From positions 20,090,298 through 20,154,297 of the forward strand of contig OW285189.1 in the NCBI GenBank assembly GCA_935421135.1: a stretch of 64,000 nt of DNA, in the 5' to 3' direction. Below the pieces are notes generated by a model that worked only from the letters and a program-made list of their open reading frames with translations, was not told where the DNA came from and searched no databases. Below, piece after piece: positions 46,260 through 54,040 of the stretch. Every line of letters begins with the position of its first letter. The first letter of the stretch is position 1. Source of the stretch: Bugulina stolonifera (Eukaryota > Bryozoa > Gymnolaemata > Cheilostomatida > Bugulidae). The translations under genes were made by a program, and so were the position numbers.

Positions 46260-47206
46260 TGAAGAAGTTTTATCTCATAGATCTGATCAAATACAACGAA
46301 TTGACAAGCATTCATAAATCCTCTCAATCATCAAAGGATCCTAGCAATGCCTTCACTCATCCAAGCATTAAAGCAATTAGAGAAATTGATGAGAAAATGA
46401 AAACAATAATAAACGATGGAAACCTATCTGACTTTGAAAAGGTGGAGCGCTATAACACACAGCTCCAGTCCTACCTTAAAAACTTTCAAGGGGCTCTTTC
46501 ATCTACTACCAAAGAGGCTCTATTGGGTAAGCCGACTCCCTCTCCAACCATCATGCCAAAAAATGAAAATATCATCAATCCTGAAAATGAAGAAACCTTT
46601 TTTGCAAAAGCTAAGTTAGATCATGTAGTTAGCGAAATTCCACAGACATATCGATCAAAGGCAAAAAAACTTGTAAAATTTATAAATGACAATGAATCAT
46701 TTAAGCTTACCGAAGATGGTGGAATAAAATACAAGAACACACTAATCCAAGGCTCAGATATAACTAAGCTTCTCGGAGATGTGGTACGCAACAAGAAAAT
46801 ATCTTCTAGTCAATCATCATTCAATCACTTTGCCGAGGCTTTAACTAATGAAGGATTTTCGATAGGTGACATTAATCTGAAGACTACCCCTGCTAATCGT
46901 ACACAGTCATATAAGTCTACAAACCCAAAATTGTCAACTCTGTCTAAAGCTAAACTAAAGGAAAATCCAACAGGTAACACCATTCCAAAGAATACTCCTA
47001 GCAGACGTCCACACCCATATAAATCTACAAACTCAAAGTTTTTATCAGCGGGCAAAGCTAAATCAGGCGAAAATAGACTGTCCCCACATCTCAACTCAAA
47101 ATATCAAACTAAGTCTATTCATCCTCGTAGGACAAGTTTGAAAGCTGGAAAAAAGTTACTGAAGAACTGGGTGTCTCTTTCGGATGATGAAGAAACGCAA
47201 AAATAG
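46259..47206 (+). CDS. Conserved Polinton protein of unknown function, probably virion-associated (315 aa)
   Basis: Starts at the ATG overlapping the previous stop by one base. N-terminus MKKFYLIDLIKYNELTS, then a helical segment with a YNTQLQSYL core, a folded central part (IPQTYRSKAKKLVKFI, then the KYKNTLIQGSDITKLL block that recurs in Polintons), and a long Ser/Thr/Lys/Pro-rich tail with two related blocks (PYKSTNSKFLSAGKAK and an earlier SYKSTNPKLSTLSKAK). It ends KNWVSLSDDEE. It overlaps the integrase start by 23 bases. I recognise the position and pattern from other Polintons but not a biochemical function. Confidence 0.65.
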   Translation: MKKFYLIDLIKYNELTSIHKSSQSSKDPSNAFTHPSIKAIREIDEKMKTIINDGNLSDFEKVERYNTQLQSYLKNFQGALSSTTKEALLGKPTPSPTIMPKNENIINPENEETFFAKAKLDHVVSEIPQTYRSKAKKLVKFINDNESFKLTEDGGIKYKNTLIQGSDITKLLGDVVRNKKISSSQSSFNHFAEALTNEGFSIGDINLKTTPANRTQSYKSTNPKLSTLSKAKLKENPTGNTIPKNTPSRRPHPYKSTNSKFLSAGKAKSGENRLSPHLNSKYQTKSIHPRRTSLKAGKKLLKNWVSLSDDEETQK

Positions 47207-48260
47207 AAACAAAGAGATAGCAAAGCTCTACTATTCACCAAAGGAGGTAGGAAGTTTAGGTGGAGCAAAAGAACTTTTAAATTCTTTAAAAAGAAAAAAG
47301 AAAAGCCAATCATCTAAAAAAGTATTACAATGGCTTCAATCCCAAGAAGCATACACTCTTCACAGACCAGTTATTAGAAAGTTTGTCAGAAGAACTACTC
47401 TTGTGAGTGGAATTAATGACCAACTTCAATGTGATCTAATTGACATGCAGAAATTTAAGAAGGAAAATAGGAACCACTCATTCATCTTATGTGTCATAGA
47501 TGTGTTCTCAAAATTTGCTTGGACAAGACCATTAAAGTCAAAAAAAGGACTAGAGGTTGCAGAAAGGTTGGGTGAAATAGTTCACCAGAAGTCATTTCGT
47601 TCTATTCAATTTGACAAAGGCAAAGAGTTTTATAATATTCATGTCAAAAATCTACTAGAAAAGAACAACATTCATTATTTCTCTACTGAAAATGATGACA
47701 TTAAAGCTGCTTGTATAGAGCGATTCAACAAAACTCTTCAAACCAAGCTATATAGGTGGTTCACAAAAACGAACTCAACAAAATGGATTGAAGTAATAGA
47801 TGACATTGTCAATTCATACAACAATTCTTTTCATTCTTCTATCAAAATGAGACCGAGTGATGTTAATAGCGAAAATGAAGAAGACGTATGGCTTTCACTC
47901 TATGCTGCTACACCAAAACTCTCCAAACAAACTCTAAAGATTGATGATGTGGTTAGAATTAGCAAGTACAAGCATGTATTCAGTAAAGGGTATGATATTA
48001 ACTGGTCCCGAGAAACATTTATTGTTGATGAAGTAGTGCCTTCCATTCCAGTAACCTATCGTCTCCGAGACCAGCTCAATGAGAAAATCCATGGCACATA
48101 CTATCAAAATGAATTACAGAAGGTTAGACCGGACTCCAGGTTCCTTGTAGAATCTATTCTAGATGAAAGAAAAAGAGGAAGAGCTACGCAGTATCTGGTT
48201 AAGTTCAAAGGCTACCCAAATAAATTTAATGAATGGATCAATAAGTCTAATTTCAATTGA
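47184..48260 (+). CDS. INT: Polinton DDE integrase with C-terminal chromodomain (358 aa)
   Basis: Retrovirus-like integrase that inserts the element and makes the 6-bp duplication. The N-terminal part shows YYSPKEVGSLGGAKELL and a WL..Q..YTLHRP segment typical of Polinton integrases. The RNase-H-fold core has the catalytic triad D84 (CDLIDM), D144 (FDKGKEF) and E179 (CIERFNKTL), a DD34E spacing. The C-terminal 35 residues form a chromodomain (VESILDERKRGR.TQYLVKF, then GYPNKFNEW), which in other integrases guides insertion to marked histones. All key residues are present. The start lies 23 bases inside the preceding gene. The following 61-bp gap holds an AATAAA (48291-48296). Confidence 0.96.
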   Translation: MMKKRKNRNKEIAKLYYSPKEVGSLGGAKELLNSLKRKKKSQSSKKVLQWLQSQEAYTLHRPVIRKFVRRTTLVSGINDQLQCDLIDMQKFKKENRNHSFILCVIDVFSKFAWTRPLKSKKGLEVAERLGEIVHQKSFRSIQFDKGKEFYNIHVKNLLEKNNIHYFSTENDDIKAACIERFNKTLQTKLYRWFTKTNSTKWIEVIDDIVNSYNNSFHSSIKMRPSDVNSENEEDVWLSLYAATPKLSKQTLKIDDVVRISKYKHVFSKGYDINWSRETFIVDEVVPSIPVTYRLRDQLNEKIHGTYYQNELQKVRPDSRFLVESILDERKRGRATQYLVKFKGYPNKFNEWINKSNFN

Positions 48261-48290
48261 ATTGAAGTGTATATATTTCATCTTTTCTCA

Positions 48291-48296
48291 AATAAA
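48291..48296 (+). terminator. Possible internal poly(A) signal between integrase and penton genes
   Basis: AATAAA in the only real gap of the late cluster. It could end an integrase transcript upstream of the capsid genes. Confidence 0.35.
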
Positions 48297-48321
48297 TTTC
48301 ATTTTCTCCTTGAACATCATC

Positions 48322-49080
48322 ATGGAAGATTCTTGGTTTTATTTAGTGCTACCATCAAATTCATCTATGGATGCGTTTCCTGAAAATAATCAGCACACAT
48401 TCAAAATCAAAACTCCTTCACCGCTGTTATCCAATGAAGGAAATTGGGTGGTTGGATTATCCGAAATTCAATTCCCTTCTGTTTGGAGAAACATAATTAA
48501 CGGAAGTGTTACTATTCGCTTTGATGATACTCACCGTCCAATAACATTCAAATTGTTTGATGGAATTTATAGCTCTATAGATGAACTTATTAATCAAATT
48601 CAAAAAATTCTCCAAAATGCAGATGTAGAAAAAGACATCACCTTACATTATGATCATATTCGAAACCGAGTGTTGTTGAAAGTTCATGAGAGAACAGGTG
48701 GATTTGGAATATCATTTAGTCAAAATGTTCTAAACATACTAGGTTTCAAGAGAAAAGAAGGGGAGTTTTATGAAAGTGGAGTTTATGTTGAACATGCGGC
48801 TGATATAACAGAGGGATTTTCTGCTTTGTATGTGTATGCCGACATCGTGCAAAATAGAGTAGTAGGAAACTCTATGGTACCCTTACTTAGAGTAGTTCCT
48901 ATCGAGAAGGTTTCTCGCAAACCGTTTGTTAATTGGGTGAGGTTTCACCACATTCAGTATATTCCCGTTAATCATACCCAAGGAGACACTATCGAAATAA
49001 ATATAAGACGTGATAACGGAGATGTTGTTCCATTTGAAGGTGGAAAGGTAGTGTTGACACTCCACTTCAAGAAACAATGA
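48322..49080 (+). CDS. Minor capsid protein (penton-like single jelly roll), 252 aa
   Basis: Start taken at the ATG at 48322 (MEDSWFYLVLPSNSS). The frame is open to 48163, but that part lies inside the integrase gene. Predicted almost entirely beta: FKIKTPSPL, WVVGLSEIQFP, then VTIRFDD, RVLLKVHERTGGF and a terminal KVVLTLHFKK strand. In Polintons the gene next to the major capsid protein with the start ...YLVLPSNSS..FP.N....F...L and the WEVGLSEI-type motif encodes the penton protein. Its stop overlaps the next start (ATGA, 49077-49080). Confidence 0.88.
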   Translation: MEDSWFYLVLPSNSSMDAFPENNQHTFKIKTPSPLLSNEGNWVVGLSEIQFPSVWRNIINGSVTIRFDDTHRPITFKLFDGIYSSIDELINQIQKILQNADVEKDITLHYDHIRNRVLLKVHERTGGFGISFSQNVLNILGFKRKEGEFYESGVYVEHAADITEGFSALYVYADIVQNRVVGNSMVPLLRVVPIEKVSRKPFVNWVRFHHIQYIPVNHTQGDTIEINIRRDNGDVVPFEGGKVVLTLHFKKQ

Positions 49081-49523
49081 TTGTGCCATATAACATTGAT
49101 TCATCTTCATCTTATTATAAAAGCTATTATGTTAACCAAGCTGGAGGCGGAATGCCTCTGTTTCGAGGTAGAACAGTTCAGCACGGAAGTGGGTTGGGTG
49201 GAGTATTTTCAAAGTTGTTTAAAGGCATTGCACCTGTGCTTAAGACTGTTGCAAAAACTGCTGGCAAACAATTGATCACCACTGGGGCAAACATTGCAAA
49301 GGATGTTTTAAGTGGAAAAAAATTTGCAGATTCAGCCAAAGAAAATTTTAGTCGAGGGGGAAGACAATTACTTAGTGGGTTAACAGATTCATTTAGCTCA
49401 CCTTCGAAAGTAGGCGGGACTAAGAGACCCAAATCAAAATCTACAGCAGCAACTAAACCTAAAACCAAACGCCGTAGACTACAGCATGAAATTTTTGAAC
49501 AATCTTCGAAAGTGAAAGCATGA
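49077..49523 (+). CDS. Small virion protein candidate (adenovirus pX/pVI-like in character), 148 aa
   Basis: The ATG overlaps the penton stop by four bases. Features: YYKSYYVNQAGGGMPLF, then RTVQHGSGLGGVFSKLFKG, an amphipathic/hydrophobic stretch (APVLKTVAKTAGKQLITTG), a Gly-rich block and a strongly basic C-terminus (KRPKSKSTAATKPKTKRRR) likely to bind DNA. Glycine-rich, membrane-active or DNA-condensing small proteins between penton and hexon genes are described for adintoviruses/Polintons. Assignment to pX or pVI is by resemblance of composition and position only. Confidence 0.65.
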   Translation: MIVPYNIDSSSSYYKSYYVNQAGGGMPLFRGRTVQHGSGLGGVFSKLFKGIAPVLKTVAKTAGKQLITTGANIAKDVLSGKKFADSAKENFSRGGRQLLSGLTDSFSSPSKVGGTKRPKSKSTAATKPKTKRRRLQHEIFEQSSKVKA

Positions 49524-50854
49524 ATTTTCACAAGCTCAGCAAAAACTCTCAGGATAGCACTGCTTATGAACTTGATTTGTTCAGTGTTCCATTAACAAAA
49601 ACTAGCATATTAGAAGGGGAACTACATGAACTTGGACCGATTAGATCTCCAGGGGGAAGTGGACCAATTGAATTTGAAATTGATGGAAATACTGACCACT
49701 ATATTGACCTAAGCAATACTCTCATTCATGTCCAATGTAAGGTAAAAAATCAAGATGGAAGTGCACTGAGTGGTGATCCGGGTGAGGTAAAAATTGCCCC
49801 TAGCAATAACCTCCTTCACACATTATTTCAATCACTTACTATTCAAATCAATGGAAAGGAGATAGAACACGAAGCCAACTATGCTCATAAATCATTTATT
49901 ACAAATAAATTGAACTATGGTAAAGAAGCAAAGACATCCCATTTAACATCTGCTCTTTGGATGGAAGATGAAATGTGGGAAAATCATACTGCTTCTTTTA
50001 GTGCCGCTCAAAAAGTAAAGATTGCTTCCCGTGCAGAAAAATTATCAGAGAGTGGAACTGTTGACATGATTGGAAGATTGAATAGTCCGCTATTTAATCA
50101 ATCTCGCTATCTTATCCCTGGGTTGATTATAAACATTAAGCTACAGCGACACAACCCCAATTTCGTCCTTCAAAAGACGGAAGGTGACGACTCGCATTAT
50201 TCCATCGACATCACAAAAATTGAACTTCTAGTGAGAAAGGTTCGCATTCATCCAAGCATAGCAGCATCCCACATCTCATTGATGAACCAGGGAAAGAGCG
50301 TTCAATACCCAGTAAATCAGACAGACACTCAATTCTTCACTATTTCACCTGGACGACAAAACGAACGCATTCATATTTTACAGAATAAACAAGAAGCGAA
50401 GATAGTTATAGTAGGTCTTCTTGATCACACAGCAAAAAATGGCTCTTACTTACATTCCCCATTCAAATTTGAAAACTTTAATGTTTCTTCAGTAAACCTC
50501 ATGGTCAATGGACGAAATGTGCTGAATAATCCCCTACAAATGGAATTTAATAAAAACATCTATGCCCGTGCATATCACAACCTTATGTCAGTTTGTGATA
50601 AGACTTTCATGGATGAAGGTAACAACATTTCTCCCGAAGAATTCAAAGAAAGTCTTTGTCTGTTTGCATTTGATAATACGCCAGATCAATGTCATGGAGA
50701 GGGAATTCATTTGATTCGACACAGCACCTCAACCCTTGATATTTCATTCCGTGAACCGCTTAGGAGCACAGTCAGTGTACTGGTATACACAGAGATTGAT
50801 GACCTAATCGAAATTGATAAATCACGTGTGGTTACAAGAGCATCTAAAGCATGA
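49520..50854 (+). CDS. MCP: Major capsid protein (hexon-like double jelly roll), 444 aa
   Basis: The ATG overlaps the preceding stop by four bases (ATGA, 49520-49523). N-terminus MNFHKLSKNSQDSTAYELDLF followed by conserved-looking strings IEFEIDGNTDHYIDLSNT, LLHTLFQSLTIQINGKEIE and YAHKSFITNKLNYG, typical of Polinton hexon-like proteins. The second half repeats beta-rich segments (VNLMVNGRNVL) and ends LVYTEIDDLIEIDKSR. The LF....V....... pattern of the first 20 residues is followed by the linker ELGPIRSPGGSGPIEF. The length fits the usual 400-650. It would build the icosahedral shell. Confidence 0.93.
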   Translation: MNFHKLSKNSQDSTAYELDLFSVPLTKTSILEGELHELGPIRSPGGSGPIEFEIDGNTDHYIDLSNTLIHVQCKVKNQDGSALSGDPGEVKIAPSNNLLHTLFQSLTIQINGKEIEHEANYAHKSFITNKLNYGKEAKTSHLTSALWMEDEMWENHTASFSAAQKVKIASRAEKLSESGTVDMIGRLNSPLFNQSRYLIPGLIINIKLQRHNPNFVLQKTEGDDSHYSIDITKIELLVRKVRIHPSIAASHISLMNQGKSVQYPVNQTDTQFFTISPGRQNERIHILQNKQEAKIVIVGLLDHTAKNGSYLHSPFKFENFNVSSVNLMVNGRNVLNNPLQMEFNKNIYARAYHNLMSVCDKTFMDEGNNISPEEFKESLCLFAFDNTPDQCHGEGIHLIRHSTSTLDISFREPLRSTVSVLVYTEIDDLIEIDKSRVVTRASKA

Positions 50855-51354
50855 ACACTGTTCAACTATTGAGCATTCTTCAGGATGATCCATATGCTTC
50901 AAAGATGAACTGCAAAGTTTTACCACTAGATCATTACTTGTCTACTGCTCTACCTCCTTCTTCAGCTGTTATTTTTAATTATGATGAGTCAGATGAACCT
51001 GGAAGTCATTGGGTAGCTGTCTTCAAAGGAGATAGTGGAGCAATAGATTATTTTGATCCATTTGGAGTAAAGCCTTTAACCAAAACTCTTATGCAGAAGG
51101 TTATTTCCTCATCAGTGTCACCTCCTTCCTTTAATTACACTACCTTTCAAGGTGAATCATATGTTTGTGGGCAATACTGCTTAATATTTTTACTTCTTCG
51201 TGCAAGAGGGTTTCGTCCAACATACATAAAAAAATTAATGCTGTTATGTGAAACACCACATGAAAGAGATCATGTTGTTTGTCACTTTATTAACAAAAGA
51301 TTTTCAAATTTTCTGTTATCTCCTATGAATGTTCATTCTATAAAATATAAATAA
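50851..51354 (+). CDS. PRO: Adenain-like cysteine protease (capsid maturation), 167 aa
   Basis: The ATG overlaps the capsid-protein stop by four bases. Catalytic pattern of the adenovirus/Ulp1 (C48/C5) fold: H53 in GSHWVAV, an acidic residue in DYFDPFG (D69 region), Q100 in TTFQGES and nucleophile C106 in VCGQYC. It would process virion proteins during maturation. This is the last gene before the right terminal repeat. Its TAA stop (51352-51354) is part of an AATAAA hexamer (51350-51355) that probably ends the late transcript. Confidence 0.95.
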   Translation: MNTVQLLSILQDDPYASKMNCKVLPLDHYLSTALPPSSAVIFNYDESDEPGSHWVAVFKGDSGAIDYFDPFGVKPLTKTLMQKVISSSVSPPSFNYTTFQGESYVCGQYCLIFLLLRARGFRPTYIKKLMLLCETPHERDHVVCHFINKRFSNFLLSPMNVHSIKYK

Positions 51355-51355
51355 A
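51350..51355 (+). terminator. AATAAA poly(A) signal fused with the protease stop codon
   Basis: Stop codon and hexamer share bases, 23 bp before the right terminal repeat begins. Confidence 0.6.
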
Positions 51356-51377
51356 GCAGTTGCTTGTAACACCACCG

Positions 51378-51725
51378 AAATAATATCGATTCTTGGTTGA
51401 CTGCATACACTTCACCTCCTGTCGACTTGTTACAGAAACATTAATTATGCAGATTAATTCACCTTATCAGATGTTAATGCAAGATAAGAACTTAGCCTAT
51501 GCACATAATTTAGTGATGAATAATTATTTGATGTTATGCTATGCACTTGTCAGTAATTAGGCCTCCCTAAAATAGCAACTGCTCTCACTTTGAACAAGGG
51601 TGAGAGCAGTAATTTTTTACACTCTAGTTGCTCTCACTACACCAGTGCTTAGAGCACTCATAAAATTAAGAGTCAATAGGAAAAATACATACAAAACTGG
51701 AACCAAATACCCATTCTTCACTACT
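51378..51725 (-). repeat. Polinton right terminal inverted repeat, 348 bp
   Basis: Complement of 34413-34760. No difference was found on reading both copies through. The internal 11-bp inverted pair lies at 51578-51610. Confidence 0.97.
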
Positions 51726-51731
51726 ATTGAT
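51726..51731 (+). repeat. Polinton target-site duplication, right (ATTGAT)
   Basis: Copy of 34407-34412, directly after the terminal CACTACT of the element. Confidence 0.95.
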
Positions 51732-53959
51732 ATCTAGGTGTTATGACTTGATATCCTGATTAACGGTGCAAAATTGAGTGACTTTCCTTTCTGAGCAGGC
51801 CATTGGCATTACATGTACACAGTGACTTGTAGGTGATGTTTGCAATGCTGTTTGGAGTTGTCTCACTATTGCAGTCACTTTTAATTTCAACTAGGAGATG
51901 ATAACTCCATTATTTATGTCAATATAATAGTCTTATGATTCATATCCAGATACTTTGGTGTGTTATCAGGCATTGGGTGACTCAAGGCTCTAAATATGAA
52001 GGTTAGTAATGAATGCAAGGCTATCAGATTACTTTCTCAATGCACACAGCCCTACCACATGACTAGTTTATTGTGGAGTTGGCAGTTTCTGACTAAGTGT
52101 AGTCTAATACTTGATACTATTGTCAGTGTTTATTATAAACATGGCACAGGGTTCACTGTTCAGTGTTCAATGAAATTTGAGTGGAATATTTAGAAGACTC
52201 TTCATTTCACATTCTTTTGGCAGCAGATTATGATTCTACGTTGTATTTTGAATTTTTACATCAGTATGATTTTAACTCATGGAAAAAAGTATTGATGTGG
52301 AGAAGTTGGTTTTGTTAACAGCTGCATTTGCCATTTGCTCTTGTACCTATTCAACTTATGACCTCTATGCCATGCTCATATTATATTACATTGGAAGTTA
52401 TCTTCACGCGTGCCTAACAAAGAGCAGATAACTCTATTAGTATCTGCTGCTCTGTTATCAAGTATCAAGCAATTGTAGGCAGTTTCAGATTGAGGATGAG
52501 CTTGACTGAGTCATTCTAATGTTGACTCATCATGCATGCACTAAGTTAGATGGCCTGATGTCCTCTCTTTCAGGGATATTTGGTGTGAGCTGGCAGCTGT
52601 ATTGTTGTAGTGTTATAACAGGTAATAGCTACTTGACTCCCTGTCTAAACAGTGATAGTGTTTGCTTGAAATAGTCCTGCTTTCAGTTTATTGTTGCTGG
52701 TGTCAAGTCTCCTGCCTTAGTGGTATAATATAATGCTAGTACAATATACTATTTTACTATACATATGTACACCATGTACATACATGTGTGTAGTGTATAT
52801 ATTGCACTCCCTTATCTATCATATATTATGTGCAGTTTATATATTACATGCACTAAATAGGCTAATGCGATTAGGATGTATCTTCTTTTAGTACAGATTA
52901 CTGTTCGACTACTACAATAATTGTAATGGACATTGTGTTTGTGCTGCAGATTGCTATTACTACTACCTCTAGTTGAGCTGCAGGTTGCTACTACTACTAC
53001 CTCTAGTTAGTGCAATAGATTTGACTGTGTGTTCAATGTACCAGGAAGTAATCATTTGAGACTATCAATGATTATGATATAATACATATGGACATGCAGT
53101 AGCATAGCTGGTTGATATGCTATAGTGAATAACTCTCTCTTATGCATCTAGTCTGACTAGTTGTTGTTTTATCACAAATTTCTTCACAATATTTGAAGTT
53201 GCCTCCCATGGATTTTCTAATACAAAATGTTTGGGAATTTTATTATTCCCTGTTGGGTGTGATTGGATAAAACTATTCCCAACTATTTTGCTGGTTGGTT
53301 CCTTCAACTAGACTGGCTCAGAATTTCCAACAGGATTGTAAATTCCAGCATGACCTCATCATGGTAATGTGATCAATATACTGTTGCAAGGGAGGACAAA
53401 TCTCACGCCAAAATATGTTTCTATTATCCCAACTACGTACCATTATGCTATAGATGCTATAGATGCTATGGATGAAATTTATGGCAAAGCAAGCCGAATA
53501 ACGTGTTCATATCATAAATTATATAGCAATATATCTGTCTACGCAAAGCTTTATTCAATTTTGTACCTACAGTCCCCATTAAAAGTACATGTAAGCCTAC
53601 CAACATGGTGTAATTAGCCAATTACTGTAGTATCACCTTGCAGTTAACTTAGCTGCTGTCTGGACACCAATATGGTATTGACAGATGTTCACAGGTGCTA
53701 TGGTAGTTTAACAGGTAGATTTGTTGCTGGAGGGGAAGTAGGGTTTGATCTGTTATAAGGTAATACATGTACATAGATTGTTGCTGTAGTCTTGTTGTGT
53801 ATAGCATACTGCTGTAGTAGCTCCACTGCAGCTAATATTAGCGGTAGCAGCACCTTGCTATTTTTAACCAAGGAGAATAGAATATTATGTTATATAATAA
53901 TAACAACGGAAAATTTATGGAAAAGGAGCTAAAGTATAGCATGTGACTTCTACTTGTAG
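51732..53959. other. Host non-coding DNA right of the Polinton
   Basis: No coding exon that I can support. Splice-like sites occur (for example CTTTCAG at about 52573 and AACAG/GTAATAG near 52620) and might belong to untranslated exons. Confidence 0.4.
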
Positions 53960-54040
53960 GCCAGCGGTGTTTTGGAGACATCAGTGTTACGCAATAGTCC
54001 CATGTTGGATCCACTAGACAATGGATATGGATACATCACT
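53960..54040 (+). CDS. Candidate 27-codon coding exon of an unknown host gene
   Basis: Flanked by a CTTGTAG acceptor and an ACT/GTATGC donor, phase 0 on both sides, open in one frame only (starts ASGVLETSVLRNSPMLD). No neighbouring exon was linked to it, so it may be chance. Confidence 0.3.

Larger units (their letters stand above)
34413..51725 (+). mobile_element. Complete Polinton/Maverick (adintovirus-like) element, 17,313 bp
   Basis: Bounded by 348-bp terminal inverted repeats without any mismatch that I can see, starting AGTAGTGAAG and ending with the complement, and flanked by the 6-bp duplication ATTGAT. It carries the full set expected of this class: protein-primed DNA polymerase B, retrovirus-type integrase, packaging ATPase, adenain-like protease, double and single jelly-roll capsid proteins, plus small virion-protein candidates. 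No frameshift or stop interrupts any of the recognised core genes. Identical ends and intact genes point to a recent insertion. A virion-forming capacity is inferred from family knowledge, not shown. Confidence 0.97.

Noticed and set aside
47184..48260. Endogenous retrovirus or LTR retrotransposon integrase
   Set aside because: No reverse transcriptase, protease or LTR nearby; the neighbours, ends and 6-bp duplication are those of a Polinton.
48163..48321. N-terminal extension of the penton gene
   Set aside because: It is the end of the integrase gene in another frame; known penton-type proteins begin at a motif like that after 48322.
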